Shown: in pieces, positions 34,034 through 43,082 of the stretch
Numbering within the stretch: position 1 is the first letter of the stretch
How the letters are laid out: each line of letters opens with the position of its first letter
DNA from: Oscillospiraceae bacterium
Lineage (GTDB): Bacteria > Bacillota > Clostridia > Oscillospirales > Acutalibacteraceae
Length of the DNA: 64,000 bases
Direction of reading: 5' to 3'
Assembly (NCBI GenBank): GCA_029219165.1
Contig: JAQXSW010000005.1
Coordinates: forward strand, 1-64,000
Made by a program: the position numbers and the translations under genes
The notes under the pieces: model-generated
What the model saw: the letters and a program-made list of their open reading frames with translations, nothing else
The model's database searches: none
What the model was told of the DNA's origin: nothing

Positions 34034-35012
34034 TTTGCTCTCTCCTCTTGTACACAATTGGCCCCTTGGCCTTTTCTATATATTTGCCTGAATCATACGA
34101 AGTCTCCGGTTTAGATTTAGAAACAGCATTTGCTCCTCCGCCTTTAGCCTTTGCCTTGTAGTCTTTAGATGCTTGAATTGCAGCAGCGGGAGTTTTGATG
34201 CCCGAATTATGCCAATTTTCAAGAATCTTATTCATATATTCATAGCTAAATGAGTTGGTTTGATTCACCGTTTCCTCATATGCCAAATAAATAAGTTCAA
34301 AAGACTGTTTCCACTCTTTACGCCAACGAACAACATATGAAAATCTCTTCTCCGTATACTTTGGAGTGTCAACCGAAAACATGGAAGCAAACTCGTTCCA
34401 AAGTTTTCTGTCTGAATGAATTTGCTTTATATGTTCATCCGCAGCCTCTAAAGTATTTACTTCCTTTTCAGCCCAATCCTTTGCAACTTTCTCAATATAT
34501 TTCATTGAGCTTTTTCCTTCACTGACAGAATACTCAATAATTGTAAGAATTACCTCAACCGGAAGGCCGTAACAGTCGTGAATCATTAGAAGCTTTGCCT
34601 GTGCATCATATCCAATGGTTTTGCCAAGTCGCATTTGTGCTTCATTAAACAAAAAACGAAGCTCCGGTGATTCAAGTGTTCTTGAAGCAACCTGATCATA
34701 AGTTGGAATAACATCCGGAAGTTCCAAAAGTTTCTGCTGAGTAGTATTAACATTTTTTATTTCTTTAAAATTTCCGTCGTTGCTAATAAGGCCAATTTCA
34801 ATCCAGTATTGCATTGCATCCTTTACATCTGCATCAGCCATACCGGTACCTTTTGCAACATCCTCTATTTCAATTGTTTCATTGTTGTGACGCATGACAA
34901 AAAGAAGCACCTTGAGCTGCTGCCCATTTGCTTTCTTTAAATGTTCATCTGCCACACAGGATGGAACCGCAAACATACCGCTCCAAGAGCCCGGATTAAC
35001 TGTTATACCCAT
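34023..35012 (-). CDS. DnaD domain protein (primosome component)
   Basis: A 329-residue protein with an N-terminal winged helix (about 20-100) and a DnaD-type domain (about 130-205, LFNEAQMRLGKTIGYDAQAKLLMIHDCYGLPVEVILTIIEY), followed by a second helical domain and a basic tail. DnaD/DnaB-type proteins remodel origin DNA and recruit the helicase loader, whose gene overlaps downstream. It is first in this pair. Confidence 0.9.
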   Translation of the reverse strand: MGITVNPGSWSGMFAVPSCVADEHLKKANGQQLKVLLFVMRHNNETIEIEDVAKGTGMADADVKDAMQYWIEIGLISNDGNFKEIKNVNTTQQKLLELPDVIPTYDQVASRTLESPELRFLFNEAQMRLGKTIGYDAQAKLLMIHDCYGLPVEVILTIIEYSVSEGKSSMKYIEKVAKDWAEKEVNTLEAADEHIKQIHSDRKLWNEFASMFSVDTPKYTEKRFSYVVRWRKEWKQSFELIYLAYEETVNQTNSFSYEYMNKILENWHNSGIKTPAAAIQASKDYKAKAKGGGANAVSKSKPETSYDSGKYIEKAKGPIVYKRREQNGQ

Positions 35013-35116
35013 TTGAACTTCCCCTAAAAAATGTTATACTAAAAAATGTATTTTACATTTTACTATATACAACATAAACTTTCAATTGACAAAACTAACA
35101 TTAAAGGCGTGAAAAA

Positions 35117-36505
35117 ATGCTAACAAAAAACCAAAATATTACTTTGAAAATTGACGGAATGACTGCCGAAGGCAATGGCGTAGGCCACTTTGACGGTGTA
35201 GCTGTGTTCGTCCCGGGCTCCGCCCTTGGTGATGAACTTGAAGTTCACATTGTCAAAGTAAAGAAAACTTACGCCTTCGGCAAAATACTAAATATAATCA
35301 CGCCATCCGCCGATAGAATCTCATCCGACTGCAACGTTTCCATGAAGTGTGGCGGATGTGCATACAGACATATTTCATATGACGCAGAATTACAAATAAA
35401 AAAGCAGCGTGTTTTTGATGCATTCACACGCATTGGGCACTTTGAAAATCCACCACTTCAAAATGTAGTTGGTTCAGAAAACCAAAACCATTACAGGAAC
35501 AAGGCACAATTCCCTGTTGGCCAAGATAAAAACGGAAATTTGGAAATTGGATTTTATGCTCTTGGAAGCCACAGAATTATCCCATGCAAAAACTGTGCCC
35601 TGCAGCCGAAAAATTTTGAAGACATACTAACTATTGTTGAAACCTGGATAGAAAAAAATAATGTCTCCGTATATTCAGAAGAAACCAAAACCGGTCTTTT
35701 AAGACACATTTATATACGTCGTGGACATTATTCAAAAGAAGTAATGCTTTGTCTTGTAATTAATGGAAAAAGCATTCCAAATGAAGAGCATCTAATTAAC
35801 GAATTAAAAGAAAAAACAGACAACTTCAAAACACTTGTACTCAACGTAAATACAAAGGATACGAATGTTATTACGGGACAGGAATGCATAACACTTTTCG
35901 GCGAAGGCTACATTACAGATACACTTTGTGGACTTACTTTTCGTATTTCTCCGCTTTCATTCTATCAAGTCAATCCACCACAGGCAGAACGCCTTTATAC
36001 TCTTGGAAAAGAGTACGCAGAACTGACAAAAGATGATGTTCTTCTTGACCTTTATTGTGGCACCGGCACAATTGGCCTTACCATGGCAAATGACGTAAAA
36101 AAACTGGTCGGAGTTGAAATAATTCCGGAGGCAATTGAAGATGCAAAAAAGAACGCAGAAATAAATGGAATTGACAATGCTGAATTTATATGCGGTGACG
36201 CAACCAAGGCGGCTGAGTCGCTTAAGAAGCAAGGCCTTTCCCCATCGGTGGTCCTTGTCGACCCACCAAGAAAAGGCCTTACCCCCGACCTCATTTCAAC
36301 CATTGTTGAAATGAATCCAACACGCGTGGTTTACATTTCATGTGACCCCGCAACCCTTGCCCGTGACGCCGCCCAATTCCAGTCCTCCGGCTACGCGCTC
36401 ACCCGCGCTACGCCTCTGGACATGTTCCCACGCACCGCACATGTGGAGACGGTTGTATTGATGTCCAAAGTACACACTGTCGCTAACGATAAATGTTTCA
36501 AATAG
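35117..36505 (+). CDS. 23S rRNA (uracil-5-)-methyltransferase, RlmD/RlmCD type
   Basis: A 462-residue SAM-dependent RNA methyltransferase. It has a TRAM domain (about 6-62), a four-cysteine iron-sulfur motif (CNVSMKCGGCAYRH then CKNC), the SAM fold DLYCGTGTIGLTMA, VVLVDPPRKGL, and the catalytic nucleophile in YISCDPATLARD. It methylates uracil C5 in 23S rRNA; which position is not clear from sequence. The last 60 codons are richer in GC than the rest, with CCC, GCC and CGC codons, suggesting a different recent history of the 3' end. Confidence 0.93.
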   Translation: MLTKNQNITLKIDGMTAEGNGVGHFDGVAVFVPGSALGDELEVHIVKVKKTYAFGKILNIITPSADRISSDCNVSMKCGGCAYRHISYDAELQIKKQRVFDAFTRIGHFENPPLQNVVGSENQNHYRNKAQFPVGQDKNGNLEIGFYALGSHRIIPCKNCALQPKNFEDILTIVETWIEKNNVSVYSEETKTGLLRHIYIRRGHYSKEVMLCLVINGKSIPNEEHLINELKEKTDNFKTLVLNVNTKDTNVITGQECITLFGEGYITDTLCGLTFRISPLSFYQVNPPQAERLYTLGKEYAELTKDDVLLDLYCGTGTIGLTMANDVKKLVGVEIIPEAIEDAKKNAEINGIDNAEFICGDATKAAESLKKQGLSPSVVLVDPPRKGLTPDLISTIVEMNPTRVVYISCDPATLARDAAQFQSSGYALTRATPLDMFPRTAHVETVVLMSKVHTVANDKCFK

Positions 36506-36589
36506 CGACGGTTGTATTAATTGAAAGGACAGATTGAATAACATAAAACCTATTAAAAACTACAATTCAAATTTGCGGAGGTAAATTAA

Positions 36590-37069
36590 ATGGCTTCAGA
36601 AGTTAATTTTAGATATGCAGAAAGAAACGATGTTGCATTAATTCTGTGTTTTATTAGAGAACTGGCAGACTATGAAAAAATGTTGAATGAAGTTGTTGCC
36701 GATGAAAAAACACTGGAAGAATGGATTTTTGATAAGCAGAAGGCAGAAGTCATTTTTGTTCTTGAGGATAATAAGGAGGTTGGATTTGCACTCTTTTTCC
36801 ATAATTTTTCCACATTTCTTGGGAAAGCAGGGATTTATCTGGAAGACCTGTTTGTAAGACCGGAATACAGAGGCAGGGGATATGGAAAAGCAATTTTAAA
36901 GAAATTGGCATCCATTGCAGTTGAACGAGGATGTGGTCGACTGGAATGGTGTTGTCTGGATTGGAACAAACCAAGTATTGACTTTTACTTGTCACTTGGT
37001 GCAAAACCAATGTCTGATTGGACTGTATATCGTATTACAGGAGACACGCTTTTAAATCTTGCAGAGTAA
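36590..37069 (+). CDS. GNAT acetyltransferase, diamine N-acetyltransferase-like
   Basis: A 159-residue GNAT protein with the acetyl-CoA loop RPEYRGRGYGKAIL and the C-terminal LEWCCLDWNKPSIDFYLSLGAKPMSDWTVYRI. This order resembles eukaryotic and bacterial spermidine/diamine acetyltransferases (SAT family), with EDLFVRPEYRG in place of EDFFV. It may acetylate polyamines or a similar amine. A GGAGG site precedes the ATG. Confidence 0.85.
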   Translation: MASEVNFRYAERNDVALILCFIRELADYEKMLNEVVADEKTLEEWIFDKQKAEVIFVLEDNKEVGFALFFHNFSTFLGKAGIYLEDLFVRPEYRGRGYGKAILKKLASIAVERGCGRLEWCCLDWNKPSIDFYLSLGAKPMSDWTVYRITGDTLLNLAE

Positions 37070-37228
37070 CTCAACTTTCCATCCGTTGATACGTTTATTA
37101 CATTTCTCTTTGCATGCAGGTGACACAATTTTACGCCTTTTTAGTTCACGGATTATACTGACTGTGCTATATATCCATCAAGTAAAAACTTAAAAAACTA
37201 CCGTTTGTTCATTTTGAATAAAAAGTAT

Positions 37229-37257
37229 TGTGTTTTTCTTAAAAATATGTTAAAATT
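37229..37257 (+). promoter_or_regulatory. promoter of the HD-GYP gene
   Basis: TTGTGT, 17 bases and TAAAAT stand about 30 bases before the HD-GYP gene. The 215 bases between the GNAT and HD-GYP genes hold nothing else recognised. Confidence 0.5.
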
Positions 37258-37284
37258 ATCCTCAAGCATCTTAATGGATGGAGG

Positions 37285-38646
37285 ATGAGGCGTATTAACG
37301 GTAATAATTCAAATGAGACAAAACAAACATATAGTGACATGCTAAAAATGGATATTTCTCTTTACGCAATTCTCAGAAAGATTTTAGGAGAGTTAAATCT
37401 TCAGGTTGTAGATCATGGTGACCGTGTAGCATATCTATATTTAAAAATCTCTCAATATAGAGGATTGCCATACGATCAACATTTTATCAACATGATGTTA
37501 ACTTGCTATGCTCATGATATTGGTGCTTATAAAACGGAGAAATTCTTAGATTTACTTAAATTCGACGTTCGTAATACTCATGAGCACTGCGTTTATGGAT
37601 ATTTATTCATGAAGCACTTCTCTCCAATTAAAAATAAAGCAGAAGTCCTTCTTTATCACCACACAAACTTTGATGAAAAAGATAATTATAATAGTCCATA
37701 TATAGACGACGGCATACTCATTCATATGCTTGACCGTATTGATATTTTTAACATAAAACACAAAGAAACAGAAGATGTAATTTGGCAGTTAAAAAACGGA
37801 GCAGGTAAAAACTTTAATCCAAAAGATGTTGAAGATTTTATTGCGGCAAATGAAAAATATAAAATTCTTGAATCCATTAGAGATAACACTTATTGGGTAG
37901 ATGTTAAAAATTTCTTTGACACGCCGGAAATAAGTGAAAATCTTTTAATGCCTATAATTAATATGCTTGCCTATGAAATAGATTTCAAAAGTGAGCAAAC
38001 AGTTGTTCATACAATAACCACTCAACTTTTGGCAAGAGCACTTGGAAAAGAATTTGGATTGACCAGAAAAGAATTAAAAGAGCTTGAGTGTGCAGCTTGT
38101 ATTCACGATTTAGGCAAAATAAAAATTCCTTCATCAATTGTAGAAAAGCCGGATAAACTGACCAAAGACGAATACATCCACATGAAAAAGCATGCGGTGT
38201 ATACAGAACTCATAATTACGGATATTTTTCCACATACAGTTGTCCAAATCGCTTCAAACCATCACGAAAGACTTGATGGAAGCGGATACCCAAAAGGACT
38301 AACGGCAAATGAATTGTCACTACAAGACAGACTCCTTCAAATTGCTGATGTGACTAGTGCTTTAATGCAAAAGCGCAGTTATAAAAAGTCGCTTGATAAA
38401 GAATTCGTAATCGAAATCCTACAGAAAGAAGCAGAAAGCGGAAAACTTGACAGTGATATAATAAAGGTTCTCTCCGAAAAATATGATGAATTTGCTGCAT
38501 ATGTTTGGGAGCGTTCAAATGAAACAATTGAAAGATATGAACACATGAAACTTGATTATGACAAATATCTTAAGGATTTTTCGTCTTCAGAAAGTGAAGC
38601 GCTTGAAGAATTTGAGCTTCTTCCACGTTTAGAGAGGGCAATATAA
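37285..38646 (+). CDS. double HD-domain protein with C-terminal HD-GYP domain
   Basis: A 453-residue cytoplasmic protein with two HD modules. The N-terminal one (about 40-190) keeps DHGDRVA, CYAHDIGAYKTEKF and LLYHHTNFDEKDNY. The C-terminal one (about 250-370) has ACIHDLGKIKIPSSI, HHERLDGSGYPKGL and RLLQIADVTSALM, the HD-GYP pattern of cyclic-di-GMP phosphodiesterases. It may link with the GGDEF protein at 43083. The annotated ATG directly abuts GGAGG, which is too close for a normal ribosome site, so the real start may be a little downstream. Confidence 0.88.
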   Translation: MRRINGNNSNETKQTYSDMLKMDISLYAILRKILGELNLQVVDHGDRVAYLYLKISQYRGLPYDQHFINMMLTCYAHDIGAYKTEKFLDLLKFDVRNTHEHCVYGYLFMKHFSPIKNKAEVLLYHHTNFDEKDNYNSPYIDDGILIHMLDRIDIFNIKHKETEDVIWQLKNGAGKNFNPKDVEDFIAANEKYKILESIRDNTYWVDVKNFFDTPEISENLLMPIINMLAYEIDFKSEQTVVHTITTQLLARALGKEFGLTRKELKELECAACIHDLGKIKIPSSIVEKPDKLTKDEYIHMKKHAVYTELIITDIFPHTVVQIASNHHERLDGSGYPKGLTANELSLQDRLLQIADVTSALMQKRSYKKSLDKEFVIEILQKEAESGKLDSDIIKVLSEKYDEFAAYVWERSNETIERYEHMKLDYDKYLKDFSSSESEALEEFELLPRLERAI

Positions 38647-38661
38647 ATAATATATAAATTT

Positions 38662-38706
38662 CACACATCTGTAGGACAGTACCGGGTGTCCTACAGGTGT
38701 GTTTTT
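38662..38706 (+). terminator. terminator of the HD-GYP gene
   Basis: CACAC-N2-CTGTAGGACA pairs with TGTCCTACAG-GTGTG around a short loop, followed by TTTTT. Confidence 0.9.
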
Positions 38707-38785
38707 ATGCGAATTGCAACCGTCGGTTGACAAATTGCAAATCAAATTTGGTAGTGTGCAACCATGCGGTTTGGTATGCTTAACT

Positions 38786-38875
38786 ATGCGCTGGGACATG
38801 ACATGGATTGTTTGGCCGGTAGCAGGTGTTTTATATGGTGGAATCTTAGCAATTGTTAAAACAATCAAAAAATAG
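38786..38875 (+). CDS. 29-residue hydrophobic ORF, remnant or small protein
   Basis: A short frame encoding MRWDMTWIVWPVAGVLYGGI and a basic tail ending KTIKK, a single membrane segment. The WPVAGVLYGG text resembles the last segment of small two-span membrane proteins of Firmicutes, so it may be the end of a decayed gene. No good ribosome site is visible. It is the only candidate gene in the 411-bp gap between the HD-GYP and NSS genes; the rest holds the two terminators. Confidence 0.3.
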   Translation: MRWDMTWIVWPVAGVLYGGILAIVKTIKK

Positions 38876-38897
38876 GACATTCTAAACATAAAAAAAC

Positions 38898-38929
38898 AAA
38901 AAAAGAGAGTCAATTGACTCTCTTTTTTT
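38898..38929. terminator. perfectly palindromic terminator
   Basis: AAAAAAAGAGAGTCAA pairs with TTGACTCTCTTTTTTT without a mismatch, with T-runs on both strands. It may end the small ORF upstream and separates it from the NSS gene. Confidence 0.85.
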
Positions 38930-39057
38930 GTATAAAGTCATTTACAAAGTGATTTTCAAAGTAGATATAAATAATTTTACCTATAAATATAAAGACAAAT
39001 GTACAAAAAAATGATATACTCTTTAATTATATTTCATTTTAGGAGAGAATTATTTTT

Positions 39058-40545
39058 ATGGAAAAAAGAAAGAATGGTTTTGCCAGTGGTATTGGCTTTA
39101 TTCTAGCTGCTGCAGGAAGCGCAGTAGGACTTGGAAATTTATGGGGATTCCCATATAAGACATCACAAAATGGTGGTGCTGCATTCGTTTTAATTTACAT
39201 TGCCTGTGTCCTTCTCATTGGATTTTTCACAATGATTAGTGAAATATACATTGGAAAGCGCGCTCAAGCAAATACTGTATCTGCATACAAAGCAGTCAAT
39301 AAGAAAGTGGGATGGTTTGGTCTTGTTGCAGTAATTATTCCTGCTTTCATTATTTGCTACTACTCAATTCTTGGTGGTTGGACAGTAAAATTCACTGTAA
39401 ATTCCTTTGCCGGAAACGCAGGTATACTTCCAACATTTTCCGTAAATACTTGGGAGGTAATCTTATTTACCGGACTATTCTTACTTATTAGTGCAGCAAT
39501 AATTATGGGCGGCGTTGAAAAAGGTATTGAAAAAATGTCAAAAATCCTTATGCCTATGCTTTTCTTAATCATTGTCGGAATTGCAATTTATTCACTTACT
39601 CTTGGAACGGGTGTTAATGAAGGGCTTGCTTTCTTCTTAAAGCCTGACTTTTCTACAATTACACCTAAAGCAATTTTAACTGCAATGGGTCAAGCATTTT
39701 ATTCTCTTTCTCTTGGAATGGGAATAATGGTTTCATACGGTTCTTATACAGGCAAGGAAATTAGTATTACAAAATCCTGTGCAATGATTTGCATTTTTGA
39801 CACTCTTGTTGCTCTTCTTGCAGGTCTTGCAATATTCCCGGCAGTTGCACACTTCAATCCTGAACTCCTTGGAAGTAGCCAGGGCGTAGCTCTTATGTTC
39901 ATTATCCTTCCTGAAGTATTTGAATCGCTCGGACTCATTGGAAAGATTGTTTCTTTTGCATTCTTCTTTATGGTTTCAATTGCCGCTATTACATCTGTTG
40001 TTTCACTTCTTGAAGTTGTAACACAATTTATTATTCAAAAATATAAATTCAACCGTAAGTTTGCCGCACTTATTGTTATAGCAATTTGCTTCCTTGTTTC
40101 AATTCCTATTGGAATTTCACTTGGCCACGTTGCAATTCTTGAAGAAAGCGGTCCCGCATTTTTCGGATTAGACGGTCTTACATTCTTTGACTCAGTAACA
40201 AACACAGTTCTTATGCCGGTTTGCGCTCTATTTGCTTGCTTTTCTGTAGGCTGGATATTAAAGCCGGAAAAAGCTGTCAAAGAAATTGAAGAGGGCGGAA
40301 ATCCTCTTCCAAACTGGTTCAAAAAGGTCTTCCCTATTATGATAAAATTCATAACACCAGCTTTAATTTTAGTGGTTGAAATTGGCGGACTTTATTCTGA
40401 AATTACAAATGGAAACTATGCTGTTATAGTTTTTGCATTTGGCCTTGTTTTACTTGGATTTGTTATCTACACATTATTCTTAAAAGATAGCAACACCGGT
40501 ACAAATGCAGACGAAAAACTGTCTGAAGAATATATAGAAAACTAA
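39058..40545 (+). CDS. Na+-dependent NSS/SNF family transporter
   Basis: A 495-residue membrane protein with about twelve segments. The N-terminal GFASGIGFILAAAGSAVGLGNLWGFPYKTSQNGG, given here in two recognisable halves, is the sodium and substrate site of the neurotransmitter:sodium symporter family, as in LeuT and TnaT. It probably imports an amino acid with sodium. AGGAGAG precedes the ATG. It heads a run of transporter and Ddh genes, all on the plus strand, with 27 bases to the next gene. Confidence 0.93.
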   Translation: MEKRKNGFASGIGFILAAAGSAVGLGNLWGFPYKTSQNGGAAFVLIYIACVLLIGFFTMISEIYIGKRAQANTVSAYKAVNKKVGWFGLVAVIIPAFIICYYSILGGWTVKFTVNSFAGNAGILPTFSVNTWEVILFTGLFLLISAAIIMGGVEKGIEKMSKILMPMLFLIIVGIAIYSLTLGTGVNEGLAFFLKPDFSTITPKAILTAMGQAFYSLSLGMGIMVSYGSYTGKEISITKSCAMICIFDTLVALLAGLAIFPAVAHFNPELLGSSQGVALMFIILPEVFESLGLIGKIVSFAFFFMVSIAAITSVVSLLEVVTQFIIQKYKFNRKFAALIVIAICFLVSIPIGISLGHVAILEESGPAFFGLDGLTFFDSVTNTVLMPVCALFACFSVGWILKPEKAVKEIEEGGNPLPNWFKKVFPIMIKFITPALILVVEIGGLYSEITNGNYAVIVFAFGLVLLGFVIYTLFLKDSNTGTNADEKLSEEYIEN

Positions 40546-40572
40546 AGACAATCAAATGAAAGAGAGAGTTTT

Positions 40573-41991
40573 ATGTTCGAAGCTTTACACAACTTCATAA
40601 ATGCCCTCAGCGGATTTCTATATCAACCATATATAGTTCCATTATTACTAATAGGCGCAGGAATCTTCTTTACAATTAGAATGGGATTCCCACAAATAAG
40701 ACTTTTACCTGAAATACTAAGAACAACCGTGGAAAAACCACATGATGACAAAGGTATTTCATCTTTTGGTGCATTAATGGTTTCAACAGCATCACGTGTT
40801 GGCACAGGTAACATAGTAGGTGTATCCACTGCAATTTGCCTTGGTGGTCCGGGTGCAGTTTTCTGGATGTGGATCACAGCAATATTCGGTTCATCAGCAG
40901 CCTTTGTTGAATCAACACTGGCTCAAATTTACAAAAGACACGACGAAGAAACAGGACAATCCTACGGCGGCCCTTCATACTACATTGAAACTGCATTAAA
41001 GAAACGTTGGCTTGGAGTGGTATTTGCCATTTTTGTGCTTACAACATATGCACTCGGTTATAATCTTCTTGCATCATATAACATTCAAACAGCGTTTATG
41101 TCTTTTGATTTTTACAATGCAAAATCAACTCCGGTAATTGTCGGTGGACTTCTTTGCGCACTTTTTGTTCTTTCTGTATTTGGAGGCGCAAAAAAACTCA
41201 CAAAAATAACCGGAGTTATGGTACCTATTATGGGCGCACTTTATGTCGTATTGGCACTCATCGCTTTAATCATAAACATAAAGAATGTTCCAACTATGTT
41301 CGTTGAAATATTTAAGGACGCATTTACATTTAAGGCCGGTCTCTCCGGATTTGCCGGAAGCTGCATTATGTATGGAATAAAGCGCGGCCTTTATTCAAAC
41401 GAAGCAGGTATGGGTTCAGCTCCAAATGCGTCTGCAACAGCAAGTGTATCACACCCGGCAAAGCAGGGTCTTGTACAGGTTTTTTCTGTATTCCTTGACA
41501 CACTTATCATCTGTTCTGCAACTGCACTTATGTGCCTTTCAACAAATGTTGTACCAACGGAAGAACTCTCCGGTGTTCCTTACGTTCAGGAATCACTTAA
41601 GACAATATTCGGTACAGGGGGGCCAATATTCATTGCCGTTGCTATATCTCTTTTCGGATTTACCACATTAATTGGAAATTACTTCTATACAGAAGGTTGT
41701 CTGCGATTCATACTTGGCCACAAACCCGGCAAACAATTCATGACAATCTTTAGAATTATTTGTGCAGCCATCGTATTTGTCGGAGCAATTGCAACAGCAG
41801 GATTTGCTTGGGACCTTGCAGATCTTTGTCAAGCACTTATGGTTATAGTAAATATACCGGTAATTATAATACTCAGTCCAAAAGCTTTTGCTGCTCTTAA
41901 AAATTACACTGAGCAAAGAAAGAAAGGCATTGAGCCACTATACAATGCAAAGGCATGTGAAATACAAGAAGAAACTGATTACTGGAATTAA
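40573..41991 (+). CDS. Na+/alanine (AGCS) symporter
   Basis: A 472-residue membrane protein of the alanine-or-glycine:cation symporter family: GTGNIVGVSTAICLGGPGAVFWMW, YGIKRGLYSNEAGMGSAPNASATA and FGFTTLIGNYFYTEGC are typical. It would import alanine or glycine with sodium. A site AGAGAGAG precedes the ATG. It sits between the NSS transporter and diaminopimelate dehydrogenase genes with short gaps, so all three may be co-transcribed and share amino-acid supply for peptidoglycan, which is inference. Confidence 0.93.
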   Translation: MFEALHNFINALSGFLYQPYIVPLLLIGAGIFFTIRMGFPQIRLLPEILRTTVEKPHDDKGISSFGALMVSTASRVGTGNIVGVSTAICLGGPGAVFWMWITAIFGSSAAFVESTLAQIYKRHDEETGQSYGGPSYYIETALKKRWLGVVFAIFVLTTYALGYNLLASYNIQTAFMSFDFYNAKSTPVIVGGLLCALFVLSVFGGAKKLTKITGVMVPIMGALYVVLALIALIINIKNVPTMFVEIFKDAFTFKAGLSGFAGSCIMYGIKRGLYSNEAGMGSAPNASATASVSHPAKQGLVQVFSVFLDTLIICSATALMCLSTNVVPTEELSGVPYVQESLKTIFGTGGPIFIAVAISLFGFTTLIGNYFYTEGCLRFILGHKPGKQFMTIFRIICAAIVFVGAIATAGFAWDLADLCQALMVIVNIPVIIILSPKAFAALKNYTEQRKKGIEPLYNAKACEIQEETDYWN

Positions 41992-42018
41992 AATCTATCA
42001 AATGGAAGGTTAAACAAT

Positions 42019-42999
42019 ATGAAAATTGGAATTTTAGGATATGGCAATCTTGGTAAAGGAATTGAGAGCGCCATTAGACAAAACCCTGATATGGAACTTT
42101 CTTGTATTCTTACAAGAAGAGATCCTAAAACTATAAAACCAATTACAAAAGATGTTCCCGTTTATTCTGTTAATAACATTGAAAATCTCAAAGATGAAAT
42201 AGATGTTCTTGTACTTTGTGGCGGTTCGGCAACTGACCTTCCTTCACAAACACCGGAATATGTAAAATACTTTAATGTAATTGACAGTTTTGACACTCAT
42301 GCTAAAATTCCTGACCACTTTTCAAACGTAGACAAAATTGCAAAAGAAAACGGACACATCGCTCTCATTTCTTGTGGTTGGGACCCGGGTATGTTCTCTC
42401 TTCTCCGTCTTTATGGCTCTGCAATTTTACCGGATGGCAATGACTATACATTTTGGGGTAAAGGTGTAAGCCAAGGGCACTCAGACGCCATTCGTAGAGT
42501 TAACGGTGTTAAAAACGGAAAACAATATACAATCCCTGTTGAAAGTGCCTTAAAGTCCGTAAGAAACGGAGAAAACCCTTCTCTTACAACCAGACAAAAA
42601 CATATCAGAGAATGCTTTGTTGTTGCCGAAGATGGTGCAAATTTAACACAAATTGAAAACGACATAAAAACTATGCCAAACTACTTCAACGAATATGACA
42701 CCACTGTTCATTTCATCAGTGAACAGGAGTTTAATCGTGATCATACAGGTATTCCACACGGTGGTTTCGTTTTTAGAACCGGTGTTACCGGATTCAGTAA
42801 GGAAAACAAACACGTTATTGAGTATAGTTTAAAACTGGATTCCAACCCTGAATTTACAGCGTCCGTAATTCTTGCCTTCACTCGTGCAATATATAGACTT
42901 TCTCTTGAAGGAAATACCGGCTGTAAAACTGTATTTGATATTGCACCGGCTTATCTATCTCCACTTTCAGGCGAAGATCTACGTGCCAAAATGCTATAA
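42019..42999 (+). CDS. ddh: meso-diaminopimelate dehydrogenase
   Basis: A 326-residue NADPH-dependent enzyme that makes meso-diaminopimelate from tetrahydrodipicolinate in one step, for lysine and cell-wall synthesis. The start MKIGILGYGNLGKGIESAI is the Rossmann fold. VLVLCGGSATDLPSQTPEY, SCGWDPGMFSLLRLY and GVSQGHSDAIRR are family hallmarks. A GGAAGG site precedes the ATG, 27 bases after the AGCS symporter stop. Confidence 0.95.
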   Translation: MKIGILGYGNLGKGIESAIRQNPDMELSCILTRRDPKTIKPITKDVPVYSVNNIENLKDEIDVLVLCGGSATDLPSQTPEYVKYFNVIDSFDTHAKIPDHFSNVDKIAKENGHIALISCGWDPGMFSLLRLYGSAILPDGNDYTFWGKGVSQGHSDAIRRVNGVKNGKQYTIPVESALKSVRNGENPSLTTRQKHIRECFVVAEDGANLTQIENDIKTMPNYFNEYDTTVHFISEQEFNRDHTGIPHGGFVFRTGVTGFSKENKHVIEYSLKLDSNPEFTASVILAFTRAIYRLSLEGNTGCKTVFDIAPAYLSPLSGEDLRAKML

Positions 43000-43008
43000 A
43001 TCGGTTAT

Positions 43009-43038
43009 TTGCATTTTTCACATAACTTGTGCTATAAT
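43009..43038 (+). promoter_or_regulatory. promoter of the diguanylate cyclase gene
   Basis: TTGCAT (43009-43014), 18 bases and TATAAT (43033-43038), 44 bases before the ATG at 43083. Confidence 0.6.
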
Positions 43039-43082
43039 AGGAGTGTTATTTCTAAAACAATGGCGAATGAAAGGGTCACTTT

